Of a stretch of DNA of 64,000 nt, positions 1 to 12,431 are shown piece by piece; position 1 is the stretch's first letter, and the number at the start of each line of letters is the position of its first letter. Source of the stretch: Branchipolynoe longqiensis (Eukaryota > Annelida > Polychaeta > Phyllodocida > Polynoidae); contig JASIRB010003998.1 in assembly GCA_030323885.1 (NCBI GenBank), positions 92,121 through 156,120 on the forward strand, in the 5' to 3' direction. Position numbers and translations under genes: made by a program. Under the pieces are notes generated by a model. That model did not search any database and had not been told where the DNA came from. It was given only the letters and a program-made list of their open reading frames with translations.

Positions 1-117
1 CCTCGGCTCCGGTTCAAGGATACCATCAAGAGAAACCTGAAGCTGAGAGACATTAAGACCGACTCATGGACGCAACTCTCACAGCAGAGAGCTAAATGGA
101 GAGCGACTGACAAGTAA
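1..117 (+). pseudogene. C-terminal end of a non-LTR retrotransposon ORF2
   Basis: The window opens inside a reading frame that runs to a TAA at 115-117. Its 38 residues contain the pattern R-F-K-D-T-I-K ... W-T-Q-L ... Q-R-A-K-W-R, which I recognise as the usual extreme C-terminus of LINE ORF2 proteins (R-x-K-D ... W ... A-x-D-R-x-x-W-R). A short (ATG)n tail follows at about 151-171, as expected for a LINE 3' end. The rest of the element lies outside the window. The family assignment rests on this short motif only. Confidence 0.55.
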
Positions 118-255
118 TGAAAGCAATCTTTGTCGCATCGCGACCGACAACATGATGATGATGATGATGAGGGACTCCACAGGTTACCTGTATACTTTCT
201 GATGTTTTGCCATTTACTTTTGTTCTCTGACTTCTCTCACTGATGTAATTCCTTA

Positions 256-2367
256 TGGGCCTGTCACACTATGATGTATGGCATTAGCGTATGCCGGCGT
301 ATGCGCTTTTTGACCAATACGCCATCATACACCGGCATAGGTTATGCATAGGTTGGGCATAGGTCGTATACACTTTTCATAGGTCGGCGTAGGTCGAGCC
401 GCCGAAAAATGTGTGTGCATGTTCAAAATTTTCAACCTATGCCAGCATATGCCTCATACATTTCTCATATGCTAGACATATGCTAGACATACGCTGGCAT
501 AGGTTATGCATACGTATGGGGTACATCGGCATAGGTTAGGCGTACATTGCACCGAAACCTTCCGGGTGTCTCTGGCATACTCACACCATTCTGTAAAAGG
601 TGTGTCACACTATGACGTATAGCCTTAGCGTATGCCAACATATTTGATTTTCGACCAATACGCTGTCATACACCGCCATAGGTTACACATAGGTTGGGCA
701 TAGGTCATATGCGAATTAGACATGCACAAACACAACTAGAATTCAAGAACCTGGTAAGAATTCACCAAGCCAATCAGACCCTTCTACAGGCCTAGTGATG
801 AGGTCGCCACGTTTAATTAGCTCTCTATTATAAGCACCTATGGCCACGCCACCCCCTCCCACCACCCCACGCGCTCCTTTACCTGCTGCCAACAAACCAA
901 GTTATCCACCGTACAAATTATTTGCCCAGCAAATTCGGAAATGTGTATCAGTCTGGTAGTATTGCTATAGACCGGGGGCCCTATGGTACTGGGACGGCTC
1001 ACTCCCTATCTCTCCCATGTGATGTAAATTTTGTGGTGCCACCTTGTGGTGGGTTTGATCGACCCAGCTGCTGGTTGGTGTTTCATATGTAAACACATAT
1101 GGTTATCTCATGCATGAGACGGGTAACCGTGAATACACATCAATATGAAATTGATATGAACAGGCACACATCATCGTCGTCCTCGTCGCCATCATCACAC
1201 ATCTTTCACATTCATATATACATTTGTATATATAATATAGCATCTGTTTAGCCGGGGAACAGCCAGCACACCAAGTGGTGGGTTTGATCATTTTGATTAC
1301 ACAGTACGGCCTGAGTGAGCCGTCTTGGTATTATAGGGTCTTTGTATAAACATAGACACTAATAAAGTCTGTACTAGACTACTAAATGACTGAAACGTAC
1401 AATCCTCCAAGCATTGTTTATCCCATCATTACTAACAACCTACTTACTCAAACTACTTCATGTAGTCAAAAAACACACCTGAGGTATTAACCTTTTAAGC
1501 ATAACCCTACAAGCTAACCACACTCTATCTAACAGAATAAACAAACCATTCTACTAACACTCACTCCATCTCAAAATGTTAACTCCAACAACATGATAGT
1601 TTTGCAATTCACAACATAGTAGGCATACAAACCTATGAAGGGAAACTATGCACCTAACCACTCTGTAATGTAAAGGTCTAATCAATACACATGTATGTAT
1701 CAAGTGTGTATGAATACAACATATAACTGCTATTTTTATATGTGAATTGTCAAACTATACCATTGAATGTTTGATATTGTTATTTCAGCTGATTTGGGCT
1801 AGCTGCTGATGACAATATCAGACTACATATGCATATATTGTAAATAACTGTATTGTCACATGGCTGGAAGAGCAGTGCCACGGCGCTGACAAAAGACTTT
1901 ATTCAATGAATAAACTATATTTACAACAACAAATTTAAAATACGCCATCATACGTCGGCGTAGGTCGAGCTGCCGAAACAATTTTTGTGCATGTTCAAAA
2001 TGTTCAACCTATGCTGGCGTATGCCTCATACATTTCTCATATGCTAGACATATGCTAGACGTACGCCGGCATAGGTTACTCATACGCTAGGTTAGGGGTA
2101 TGTCGGCATCGGTTACTCATACACTGGTCCTGTCACCTCCAACTGTCAAAATACGTCCCAATATGCCGAGTATACGTCATCATATGCTTTGCATACGTCG
2201 ATATATGGTAGGGATATGATAGCCATACGCCAGGCATATGCTATGCGTAAATTTCATACATCGCTGGAGTTCAAAAAGGTTGGTGTATCTCGACCTATTA
2301 TCATTTTCAAAATATTTCACGACGTTACGCATACACCGCCACCATAGGTCGTAGTGTGACAGCCCCA
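256..2367. mobile_element. Palindromic TWA-target MITE composite (GTATGC type)
   Basis: The left end starts TGGGCCTGTCACACTATGA and the right end finishes TCGTAGTGTGACAGCCCCA, giving inverted termini flanked by TTA on both sides (253-255 and 2368-2370). The interior is an iteration on both strands of motifs such as GTATGCCGGC, CATAGGT and CATATGC. A second left terminus begins near 600, so this is one partial copy (256 to about 590) followed by a second copy (from about 600). The second copy is split by about 1.2 kb of unrelated DNA (about 719-1938). Both copies carry the central motif TGCATGTTCAAAA (418 and 1989). The 3-bp TTA duplication suggests PIF/Harbinger mobilisation. No coding capacity. 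Confidence 0.75.
955..1335. repeat. Inverted repeat inside the insertion within the MITE composite
   Basis: The left arm near 970-1000 reads CCCTATGGTACTGGGACGGC and the right arm near 1306-1330 is its approximate reverse complement (GTGAGCCGTCTTGGTATTATAGG). The inner copies GTGGGTTTGATC at 1048 and 1276 are direct, not inverted. The surrounding 719-1938 segment has no recognisable protein and interrupts a palindromic MITE, so it is probably an insertion whose ends I could not define. Confidence 0.4.
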
Positions 2368-2384
2368 TTATCCAGTCTAGTGTT

Positions 2385-3040
2385 CTTCCTCTTATTCCTT
2401 CCTACTCTTTCTAACTTTTTTTTATCAGTATGTCATGATTCACTGTATCGAATGCCTTGCTAAAATCTATGAATGTGGCAGTTGTCTGTTCACCTTAATT
2501 CATACCTCTCAGTATGTCATTTGTTATAGTTTTTGTTGTGGAGAATCCCTTTCTGAACCCTCCCTGTTTGTCATTTAGTATGTTCTCACTATCTAGATGT
2601 TTCATGATGTGCTTGTACATTAATTTCTATATCAGCTTGCCTGACAGAGGTTTGGAGTGATATGGGGCGGTAGTTGCCCATGTCCCCTTTGTCTCCACCC
2701 TTGTGTAATTGATACCACTGTAGCCTGCTTCCAGGGTGTTGGAAAAATACCCATCTCAAATGAATTATTGATTAAGTCACATATGACATTTGGTATGGCT
2801 AGCATAGCATCTTTAATTATTCTGGCTTGTAGGTTCTGTATTCCTGATGACTTTCCTAGATTTATTCTCTTAACTAGTCTAATCACTTCATTCTCTCTTA
2901 CTCTTGCTATCTGTACTATTTTCAACTGCATCACCTGTGTATTCCCAGCTTCCTCTGAATTGTTCTGCTAACTTTGCTCCTATCTCTGTGAAGTGTTTAT
3001 TTAGTCTATCTGGTGCTCTCTCATTTGATAGGTTGAACCT
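2385..3040 (-). pseudogene. Decayed non-LTR retrotransposon reverse transcriptase fragment
   Basis: Reading the minus strand from about 3040 downwards and joining frames gives the linker pattern L-N-K-H-F-T-E-I-G-A-K-L-A (about 2990-2950), then K-S-S-G-I ... P-T-P-W-K-Q-A (RT block 1, about 2850-2720). These are followed by Q-G-G-F-R-K-G-F-S-T-T and finger/palm block F-I-D-F-S-K-A-F-D-T-V-N-H with the first catalytic Asp (about 2560-2440). Stops and frame changes interrupt it, and the F-x-D-D block is missing because the sequence ends at the neighbouring MITE. It is a dead fragment of a CR1/Jockey-like LINE; the exact clade cannot be decided. Confidence 0.75.
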
Positions 3041-3783
3041 TGCAACCTGATCTCCGATCAACCAATGGGCGACCATGCCGAAATGGCGGTCGCCTAGTAT
3101 GCTGCGGGCTTGATGTGGGTGGTGGGTAATGCGCATGACTGGATGATGGATTGCCTCAGCGTTTGACTGATAACCCGTCCTGGCGTATCTGTAATACACT
3201 GATCGATCGATGTGTGGCTGAGCGATATCGATCAATGCAGATCGACAGCTAGGTGTGGATGTGTAACCAAGGCGACCATGCCGCTACCAGGGTTCTGCTG
3301 CCCCATCCGCCGGACGGTGGCGTGAGCGGGGGGGGGGGGGGGGGGTGTAAGGGGCCATTTTATGAACAGTTTTGAAGTCACGTTAACAAAGTATTGTTGG
3401 TGGCGTACACACATGCAGCTTTCGCATATTGGTAGATACCGTGTTGTTACCTATTGGATATATATATGACATAAATTTGCCTCCATACAAACAAAGGAGA
3501 GAAGCGTACTTGATATGGGATGGACAATCTTTATTGCTCATCTTGGCTATTCTAGTTCAAAATCAGGACCAACACTGATGAAATATGGCGCCCAGGCGGT
3601 GGAAGCCGGCGCTCGCGCCACTGTCGAGTAGTCCCGGGCTCGCAGGCACTGGCCAGCGATTGGACATTATTAGATATTACAAAATATATATATGCTCTCG
3701 GAGAATATATTTATTATTCCATGTTTACTCCGACACTTTATATACGTATAATATTATTATACTTCTTATATATATATATACAC
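3041..3783. other. Intergenic, no gene recognised
   Basis: This stretch contains a poly(G) run at 3328-3347, short repeated GGCGACCATGCCG motifs at 3070 and 3269, and AT-rich microsatellite near 3690-3785. No supported coding sequence was seen on either strand. Confidence 0.6.
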
Positions 3784-4171
3784 ATAGAATAGTTATGTGA
3801 GACTTACCTGGGTATAGTTGACAATTAATTGATGTTTTACCGAGTTTGAAGACTCGACTATATGTGGGCCAGTGAGATATAGCACTTCCGACCGATCAAT
3901 CTTTAACTAACCTACCGAAATTATGACTTTTCATGAATGTTATCCACTTTATTTTTATGTATGCTTTCCAGGAAATCTTCCCCTAAGCCAATATGGGCGT
4001 GTATGTATCATAGTTTCTCCTTCGGAATCCAAGACCCAATTCCCTCCATATGTATTTGGGGTGGGAGGGTGGGACTGACCCACAAATAGCCGAGGCTTCC
4101 AACTCGATAAAACATCAATTATGTGTCAACTATACCCAGGTAAGTCTCACATAATTATTCTATTTCACTTC
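3784..4171. mobile_element. Fold-back MITE with about 55-bp inverted ends
   Basis: The left arm (about 3784-3840: TTATGTGAGACTTACCTGGG, then TATAGTTGACA and TTGATGTTTTA) is the reverse complement of the right arm (about 4107-4165). The loop is about 270 bp with no ORF. The right arm contains CAG|GTAAGT (4137-4145), a consensus 5' splice site on the plus strand, and the left arm carries the same site on the minus strand. Superfamily undetermined, because the target duplication cannot be read with certainty. Confidence 0.75.
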
Positions 4172-6003
4172 ATTCTCAAGCTCTTGGCTATTTATAGCCC
4201 AGTGAGATGCTTTACGTAGACATAAGTTTGGTTTATGCTCAATGAATATAATTAAATTCCTAATTTTGTTGAGAATCATAGTCAATTCCCTACTAAAGTG
4301 GAAGTCAAATGGTGCTTCTCTACCCTCTTATTATAATGTTTTTGCACACACACACAAAAAGAGGTTTTCCAACCTGCATTATTCATCATTGCTTTAGGGG
4401 AAACCCCATAATTAGCTAAATTCTTTGTACTTCTCTATCCTCTTGTAAAATTTCCCGATATTTGAGATATTGGTTAAGGTTTGAACTATTCTATAATAAA
4501 TTATAAATGGTCTATATAATGGTAAATGGTGTGTAAAACCAAAGGCATATAAGGTATATGTGGTGTTGGTGATGCATTACTGATTTAAGATAGAAATTGT
4601 GTATTATATTAGATAGTGTGAGAGGGGCACTTCTTAAAATGTACAGAGTCTTTGGAGCTCTGCTCACATACCCCCTCCCCCCCCCCCAAGTGTTATTTAC
4701 GGATCACTGCACACCAGACACAACAGGGCACTGTAGCCAGACATAATCATGCCTTGGCTACAAGGATCTTGAATGTTCATTGGTTGATATAAGAATGTCT
4801 GTTGCTGATTGGAGGTTTCTGATCAGGTGTGAGCCACCATCTTGATTTTTGAAAACTATAAATATAATAAAGACTGGAGTCTAGCTCTCCTACTTTCACT
4901 GTATATCTGCTTTCCTTCCTTGCCTGTAGTGATTTCCTCTTAGCCTACCTACACAACTAAGACTGCCAGCCAAGGACTTTACACTCTTATTAACTGTATT
5001 GCAAAAGACAGAAATGTTTCCCCTCCTACAATCTCCATGATAGTGTTCATGGGAAACCTAAGCCTATAACATCTGATCTTACCTCGCCCCCAACTGGAGT
5101 CAGCTGAGTCCATCTAGTCAACCAAACTCTGGCTTTCGACCTACTGCATTAATTTAGCTTAATAATAACAATTAATTATTCTTCCTTATGAGCTTACCAT
5201 GGACAGTGTAAATTCTAATTGGTTTCACAATGGAAGCTTCTAATATTTTCCACCACGGAAGGCAGTAAGTGTTACTGAAGGAAAGTTGTCCTCCAGTCCT
5301 AATTGCTTTTAATTTAATCAATTCAAAAATATTTCCCGCTTCTCTTGAGAATCCTGGCTTATCTATGATTATACCTAGACTATTCTTGTATGTATGTCCT
5401 GAAAATAATTATATTAAAGAAACGCCCCAAAACCTGAAAGTTTAAAATTTGTGTGGGTAATGTTCATAAATCGAAATCAGAGCTAGCTGGTGCCCCCTAA
5501 ACAAATATATCAATTAACATATTAATATATAATTAATAATTAAATATATAAATGCATACATGAATATATTTAAATCAAATATATACATATAAGTATGTAA
5601 ATAAATATATGAAGTAATATGTAAATAGATAGGAATAAATAAATGGAAATTAAATAAAGGTACCCAGTAGGTGTAGATATTGGTTGTTGGTTGTTGGTAG
5701 AGGGCATGAGAGCATGTGGTGGATGTGGGTGGGGATGGGTGGGTAGGGATAGGGATGGGGGTGGAGGGGGCGGGGGTGCTCTGTGAGTGGCGTAGAGAAA
5801 GTTGCCTCTGCTGGCAGGAGAGTTGATGAGGATGCAGGGGAGTGAGGGATGCTAGGGACATGGCTGGTTCCTGTTTGCCCCATCCACTGCCTCTCTCCAG
5901 ACACCCGTCAACACGCACACACACCCTTACATAGACACTCACACACCCACACCCTAGACACACACACCTATACACATACACCTAAACACCAACATTTTTT
6001 TCT
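4172..6003. other. AT-rich intergenic DNA, no gene recognised
   Basis: I see no supported coding sequence here. A TATA/AATAAA-containing stretch at 4840-4900 (AACTATAAATATAATAAAGACTGG) resembles retroelement LTR signals but has no recognisable ends. AT-rich DNA lies at 5500-5660, and a GT/CA-rich stretch at 5880-5990 adjoins the SINE. Confidence 0.5.
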
Positions 6004-6303
6004 TGAAGATTTATACTGCCTATGATGGATGGACAACTCTGAATAGACTTGTTTTCACCATTAGACAGTTTGTCAATAGAAAGCCCGAGCCTACACTTTT
6101 ACCAACCCAAGGGATTTTTAACCTCCCACACCACATAGACATGGTATGAGAGCAACTGGCATTTGATGACGCTTGTACACAGCGGTGGAAATCCAAATTG
6201 GCAGAGGTGGGGGGCACAGGGAATCGAACCACTGACCCTCAGATTAGGAGTCCGACCTAGAAAAAAGTCAGACACTCTAACCACCCCGCCACAGAGAACG
6301 CCA
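6004..6303 (-). mobile_element. tRNA-derived SINE, family A
   Basis: On the minus strand the head (from about 6303) reads TGGCGGGGTGGTTAGAGTGT, resembling a pol III A box. It is followed about 60 nt later by GGTTCGATTCC, a B box. The class II-like spacing suggests a tRNA-Ser/Leu-type origin. A unique body of about 200 bp ends in TATAAATCTTCAAG and an A-rich tail. Further copies lie at about 24,425-24,655, 35,028-35,350 and 42,520-42,825, all on the minus strand. Confidence 0.85.
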
Positions 6304-8100
6304 CACATACTCGCACACCTGCACACACACGGACCCACACCTAGACACCCCGACATCCACACAGTCACGCAACCCCCCCATGCACCCCCCCCCCCCCCCC
6401 CACACACACACATCGATTTTGGTGCCACATTGAAGGACGTAGTCAATTTAATAGAACCTGGTGAGAAGAAGCTCAACTCATTTCGCAATCCCGTCTGGTC
6501 ACCTCACATGTTAAAAGGCCACAACACTGACCAAGAAATCAATGAACCAATGACGCCGGCAATCTGCAGCAACCAATCCCACACCACACAACCAGAACCA
6601 GCATCCGACTTTTCACCACACTCTGTTACACACCGCAACACTTATGAATGCACCCATACACCAACACACACCCAGACACCCACTCAAGCCCACCCACCCA
6701 CACATACACGCGCACACCCTCACACCCACACACCCTCACCCCCACCAACGCATACACGCGCACACCCTCACATCCACACACACTCACACGCACACATACA
6801 CACACACCCTCACCCCCACAGCCACCAGTGCATACACGCACACACCCGCACATCCACACACCCACACACACCCTCACCCCCACACACCCTCACACCCACA
6901 GCCACCAATGCATACACGCGCACACCCGCACATCCACACACCCACACACACCCTCACCCCCACACACCCTCACACCCACAGCCACCAATGCATACACGCG
7001 CACACCCGCACATCCACACACCCACACATACCCTCACCCCCATACACCCTCACACCCACCCACGCATACACGCACATACCCTCACATCCACACTCACACG
7101 CACACATACGCACACACCCTCACCCCCACACACCCACAGCCACCAATGCATACACGCGCACACCAGCACATCCACACACACTCACACGCACACATACACA
7201 CACACCCACCCCCACACACCCACAGCCACCAATGCATACACGCGCACACCCGCACATCCACACACCCACACATACCCTCACCCCCACACACCCTCACACC
7301 CACCCACGCATACACGCACACACCCTCACCCTCACACCCACTCAACCCCACCCACGCATACATGCACACACCCTCACACATCCACACATCCACACACCCT
7401 CACCCCCATACACATACACACACATATCCAGACACGCTCACACCCTCACACCCACTCAACCCCACCCTTGCATACATGCACACACCCTCACACCCACACA
7501 CATCCACCCACCCTCACCCCCATACACATACACACACATATCCAGACACGCTCACACCCTCACACCCTCACACCCACCAACGCATACACGCACACACCCT
7601 CACCCTCACACCCACTCAACCCCACCCACGCATACATGCACACACCCTCACACCCACACACATCCACACACCCTTACCCCCATACACATACACACACATA
7701 TCCAGACACGCTCACACCCTCACACCCACACACCCACGCACACACACCCTCACACCCACCTTCACCCCACACACCCACCCACCCACACATCCAGACATGC
7801 ACACACCCTCACACCCACGCACTCTCACACCCACGCACACCCTCATCCTCACCCATCCACACACCCACCCTCACCCAACACACCCACATACACATACACC
7901 CACACACACATCCATACACGCTCACACCCTCACACTCACGCACCCTCACACACACACCCTCACACCCTCACATCCACCCTCAACCCACACGCACACCCAC
8001 ATACACATCCAGACACGCTCACACCCTCACACCCATGCACACACACCCACACCCACACCCACATACGCTCACACCCTCACACACACAGGGCAGTACCCGC
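6304..8100. repeat. CA-rich minisatellite (CACACCCTCACACCCA type)
   Basis: From about 6640 to 8090 the plus strand is a tandem array of CACAC/CCTCA/CATCCA modules, with longer repeats punctuated by GCATACACGCGCACACC (for example 6733, 6907, 6985 and 7150) and, further on, by CACATATCCAGACACGCTCA. It is open in all three forward frames and gives His/Thr/Pro-rich products up to 646 codons. I treat those as artefacts, because CA-rich DNA contains almost no stop trinucleotides. The flank 6304-6640 has a CA and poly(C) run but no gene. Confidence 0.9.
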
Positions 8101-8204
8101 TGAGCATTCAAAGGCAATGCGCAAGTAACGCGATGTCGGCATACACGTGACTTGGTGGATGACAATGTCAATATGATGATGTGCGCTTTGTCTAAGATTA
8201 TGTT

Positions 8205-9108
8205 TCAAAATAAGCTTTACGCAAAGTAATCCTCGTGTGATTTAGATCAAGTATGTTTTGTGTAAAGTATTCCTTGTGTGAAGTATGATTTATGTCAAGT
8301 ATGATCTATGTAAAGTATGATTTATGTCAAGTATGATCTATGTAAAGTAGGATTTATGTAAAGTAGGATTTATGTAAGATTTGTGTAAAGTATGTCCTAT
8401 TTAAAGTATGGTTGATGTAAAGTAGGATTTATGTCAGGTATGCCTTTTGCAAAGTATGATTTATCTAAAGTATGATGTATGTAAAGCATACCTTTGGCCA
8501 AGTATGATTTATATAGAGTATGCATTTTGTCAAGTATGATGTACATAAAGTATGATGTATGTAAAGTATGATGTACGTTAAGTATGATTTATGTCAAGTA
8601 TGATCTATGTAAACTATGATTTATGTAAAGTATGAGTTATGTACATCATACCTTGTACAAAGTATGATTTGTTTAAAGTATGGTTTATGTAAATTATGAT
8701 TTATGTAAAGTATGATTTATGTAAAGTATGATTTATGTACAGCATACCTTGTACCAAGTATGCTTTGTGTAAAGTATGATTTATGTAAATTATGATTTAT
8801 GTAAAGTATGATTTATGTAAAGTATGATTTATGTACAGCATACCTTGCACCAAGTATGCTTTGTGTAAAGTATGATCTATGTAAAGTATGATTTATGTAA
8901 AGAATGATTTATGTACAGCATACCTTGTACAAAGTATGCTTTGTGTAAAGTATGATTTATGTCAAGTGTGCCTTGTGCAAAGAATGCTTTGTGCATAGTA
9001 TGCCTTCTGCAAAATATCATCCATGTAAAGCATACATTGTGTAAAGTATGCCTTATGAAAAGTATGCCTTATCTAAAGTATGCCCTATGTAAAGTATGCC
9101 TTATGCCC
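8205..9108. repeat. 16-bp minisatellite with 96-bp higher-order repeats
   Basis: About 55 diverged copies of GTATGATTTATGTAAA are arranged head to tail. A variant unit beginning GTACAGCATACCTTG recurs at 8641, 8737, 8833 and 8913, with spacings of 96, 96 and 80 bp, all multiples of 16. This shows amplification of multi-unit blocks. It ends in a poly(C) run at 9106-9117. Confidence 0.9.
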
Positions 9109-9409
9109 CCCCCCCCCTACTTCCACCCTGGTACACCTGCCATACTGTACGTATGCACACAAAAGGCTAGGAGTGGCTTTGGCCAATTGCCCGCTGACAT
9201 TTCAATATGCATTTAAAGGGGACACATAGAAATTGCGCGCAGATAAAAATTGCACCGCGCGCGAAGCCGTGGGGGGTCAATCCGTGTTCAACCTCAGGTT
9301 GCATACAGAGTGTGTGCAACGGTGTGCAACCTTCCTTCACCTTCATACCTCGAGGGTTCATACCCCACCAGCATGCCACACACTCACACACACACACCCT
9401 CAACTGTCG

Positions 9410-9745
9410 AATCACTAGAGCCCAAACCCATGTGTGGGAGATCGGGAGTTCAAATTACCAGTCGAGTCAAAGCAATGACTTACAAAATTGATACTTGTTG
9501 CTTTCTAAATTGGCACTCGGCATTAATAATAATATAATAGGGCAAGGACTGGTTAGCTTAGTGTCAGGATAATGTGACTGAGTGGGATATCGGGTCATGG
9601 TGCTGCCGGCCTGATTTCCCAGTGGGGCAACACCACAAAGTTGCCATGAGTGCGCACTGTCACAAGTCAGTTCCCGTCCTGATATGACCTTACATGTTGC
9701 CAGGACATAAACTCCAGCAACGAACGAACCAACCAACTCTGCCAC
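9410..9745 (+). mobile_element. tRNA-derived SINE, family B
   Basis: The plus-strand head carries GGGAGTTCAAATTACC, a degenerate B box. It is followed by the family body (GTCAAAGCAATGACTTA, GGGCAAGGACTGGTTAGC, ATATCGGGTCATGGTGCTG) and the diagnostic 3' end CTGATATGACCTTACATGTT with a CAACCAACC-type tail. The family is the commonest repeat in the window, with about 18 long copies and several 40-60-bp tail fragments (11,226-11,277; 13,437-13,475; 22,632-22,676; 37,690-37,738). Confidence 0.85.
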
Positions 9746-11385
9746 AAACACACACACACACACACACCCTCAACTGTCTCTATATCAGCCCACCCCCAGG
9801 CCATGGTAACCATTGGTTACCACTGGTTGCCAGGACAACTTCCCAACGTAACCTCATCACCGCGGCGACGTGAGGTCATACGATTGTTGTCCACTGACCC
9901 TGGAGCCCTGGAGGAGGTGGTGGGAGTGAGGGATGGTGGGGGTGGGGGGAGCTGAGGGGGGGAGGGGGCAGTCCGTGGTGGACGGAGCGTCGGCGGCCGT
10001 CCTTTGATCAGCGTTGATCATCGTTGTCATGACAACTGATCATGTATGCAGAAACAGTTTGGCGCACGACAAGATATCCAACCTTCCACCCACCACAGAC
10101 TGTACCCCAATCACCAACCCTCAACCCTCAACCTTTAACCCTCAACCACTGACCACCGACCCGACACACACACTCACACATACACATATACACCACACGT
10201 GCCCAATTCCAGTCACGTGACCGTGCGGCATATATAGGTCAGGATGTTTGTCACAGGGTAGTGGCGGGCGGATGGGCAGGGAGGGTGTGTGCTTATGTAG
10301 GTCAGTGCCTCTAGAGATAGCAGCGGGTGGCGGGCGTTCTGCCTCATGGAACGCAACCAAAAGTCGTCTGCTTACAGACAGACGAGATATTGACTCATTT
10401 TACAGGTTTCCAGGCTCGAAAGGTTTCCAAGTTGGTTCCTGGCCGCCCCGATAACCCCGTTCCTCTTATTGCTTCACCTGACCCCCCCCCCCCCCTCCCA
10501 CCTCCAAACCCCCGACCCCTCTACCAAGCAAGGGCTGCCCTCACAATCACAGCCTCAGCTACCTAGCACCCTTTCACACAACCCCATATCTCTACGCTCT
10601 GTCTATCCCCAAAACGAGGCTGCGTCTGGGACTGGGATTCCCCGGGAAAGCCCCTGCTCCCCACCACCCCCACTCCCGCCACCCTTTCTCCATACCCCCC
10701 CCCCCCCCACCACACACACACACCCCTCCCACACACCAACGACCACGGCGGCAACCCTTCCCGGGCGCTCTCCCTTCCAGTCACGTGATCCTGATATGAT
10801 AATGCCGGGTTTTCCCGCCAGGCGACGCCCCAGATCTGCAAGCTGTGGATCGATGCCCGAATTGTGTGTGTGTGGGGGGGGGGGGGGGGGGCTATAGGAG
10901 GCGAGAGGGGGGGGGGAGGAGGGGGAGGTCAGCGGCAGCTTCTGTTGGGTCTGAGTGATTCTCTTCCAACCAACGCGGCGGCCATAAAACACTTTACTGA
11001 TTGCACATCTATCTGCCGCTACCGCTGTTGAGCAGCCCCCCACTCCACACCCCAACCTCACCCACAACCCCTCCTCGCCTCCCACTCCCCTTTTGTGGCG
11101 GTTCTATACTAATTAAAGCAGTCCACCCAGGAGTAGAGGTGTCTGTAAGAGGGAGGAGGAGCAGGGGTGGGGTGGGGGGTGATAGATACCCTGGATAAAG
11201 CAGCCATGCAGAACAGCCCCGCAAGCGGCTTGATTTGACCTTAGATGTTGCCAGGACATAACACTCCACCAACCAACAACCGTCGCGCACAGGTAGGGAA
11301 TGGTGGGGGGGAGGGGGTAGGAGGGGGGCCTCAGGTAGTCTCAGACCCCAGACGCCGGTTGCTTGCTCCCCCCCCCCACACCCAT

Positions 11386-11419
<34 letters not shown>

Positions 11420-11800
11420 CCTTCTCCCACCGGACCGTTGCCATAGTGACGGACGGACCTCGGCTCTAGATCACCAAGCTTGGACGGCGGACAGAGAAAG
11501 GGTCATTGCAGGTCTTCAGCCCACTGATGCATCCCCCCCCCCTACACACCCACATACACACCCACCCCATAACCCCGGACGCCGCCGGCCGCCGCCGGAC
11601 GCCGCCTCACACAGAATACTAAATTTGAATGAGTGTGGACTGACTTTGGGTGCAAGCCTCCCTAAGTGGAGAGCAGCAAGGGGTGTATGTGTGTGTGTGT
11701 GTGTGTGTGTTGGGGGGAGGGTTGTGAGGCGGTGAAATAAGGCAATGCCAACTGAGTGAATATGTGTGTTGGGGTGGGGGGTGGGGCGTATTATGGAGGG
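9746..11800. other. GC-rich intergenic region with promoter-like sites, no gene resolved
   Basis: Poly(C)/poly(G) runs, CA repeats and CpG-rich DNA fill this stretch, and apparent ORFs are low-complexity. Notable short sites are the palindrome GGTAACC-ATT-GGTTACC (about 9805-9821), CACGTG with CATATATAGG about 15 bp downstream (about 10,213-10,237), and GTTGCCATAGTGAC near 11,436. The last is one mismatch from an RFX X-box on the minus strand. None is linked to a recognisable exon. Confidence 0.45.
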
Positions 11801-11804
11801 CGCC

Positions 11805-11860
11805 ATTATCCAATGGAATCACGTGCTATTTATAGGCGCGTCTGTGACGTCACGTCTGCT
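11805..11860 (+). promoter_or_regulatory. Candidate core promoter: CCAAT, E-box, TATA, CRE
   Basis: Within 45 bp the plus strand holds CCAAT (11,810-11,814), the E-box CACGTG (11,820-11,825), TATTTATAGG (11,827-11,836) and the palindromic cAMP-response element TGACGTCA (11,845-11,852). A transcription start about 25-30 bp beyond the TATA box would fall near 11,857-11,865. A CpG-rich leader follows (11,870-12,420). The cluster of sites is seen; that it drives a host gene is inference. The CRE lies downstream of the TATA box, which is unusual. Confidence 0.45.
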
Positions 11861-12420
11861 GGGCGGTACCCCCCCTCATCCCCCACCCCTTACCTCTCAC
11901 CCCGACATCCTCAGCCTGTCCACCTCCCTACATCAGGGAACCCCCCCGCGTGCGTGGCCCTGAAACCCCACGTGTGGGTGTGTGGATGCGTATGCGTATG
12001 CGTGTGTACGTGGAACCGAAGCAGGGACTGCAAGCAGGGGGGAACGCCTGGTCCTCTGAACACAGCCACCCCGCAGCATCGACGACTCCGCGCCTGCCGC
12101 CCGCCGCCCGCCGCCCGCCGCCCCACAACCTGCCGCCCCCACCCGCCGCCCTCAGCCCGCCGGCCTCCGCCCGCCTATCGCCTCCCGCGGTTGCTGTCTG
12201 CTGCCGCTGCTGCTTGCAGAGAAGCCGGCAGGCAGTCTGGCACGGTCTTGTCCCGCTCCGCTACCAGCACCCTCCCACCCTCCCGCCTTCCCTCCAGGAC
12301 CGACGGACGGACGGGCGTACAGACGGGCGTACAGAGCCATCTCGGGGAGGACAGAAACGGCGCCGCGTGGAAGAACAGCAGCAGGAGGAGGAGGAGGAGC
12401 TTTAAAACACAGAGTCCACC

Positions 12421-12431
12421 ATGGAGCAGCA
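12421..12431 (+). CDS. Candidate first coding exon (M-E-Q-Q..., 11 bases)
   Basis: At the end of the CpG-rich leader the sequence ACC-ATG-GAG-CAG-CA is followed by GTAAGTACC. The ATG has a good Kozak context (A at -3, G at +4) and the exon would end at the strong 5' splice site GTAAGT (12,432). Unspliced, the frame stops at once (TAA at 12,433), so it makes sense only as a first exon. No downstream exon is recognisable in the window, so the product is unknown. The alternative is chance. Confidence 0.25.

Noticed and set aside
6163..8150. Overlapping plus-strand ORFs of 646, 500 and 494 codons rich in His, Thr and Pro
   Set aside because: They lie in a CA-rich minisatellite where stop trinucleotides hardly occur. 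All three frames are open at once, and part of the longest crosses a SINE.
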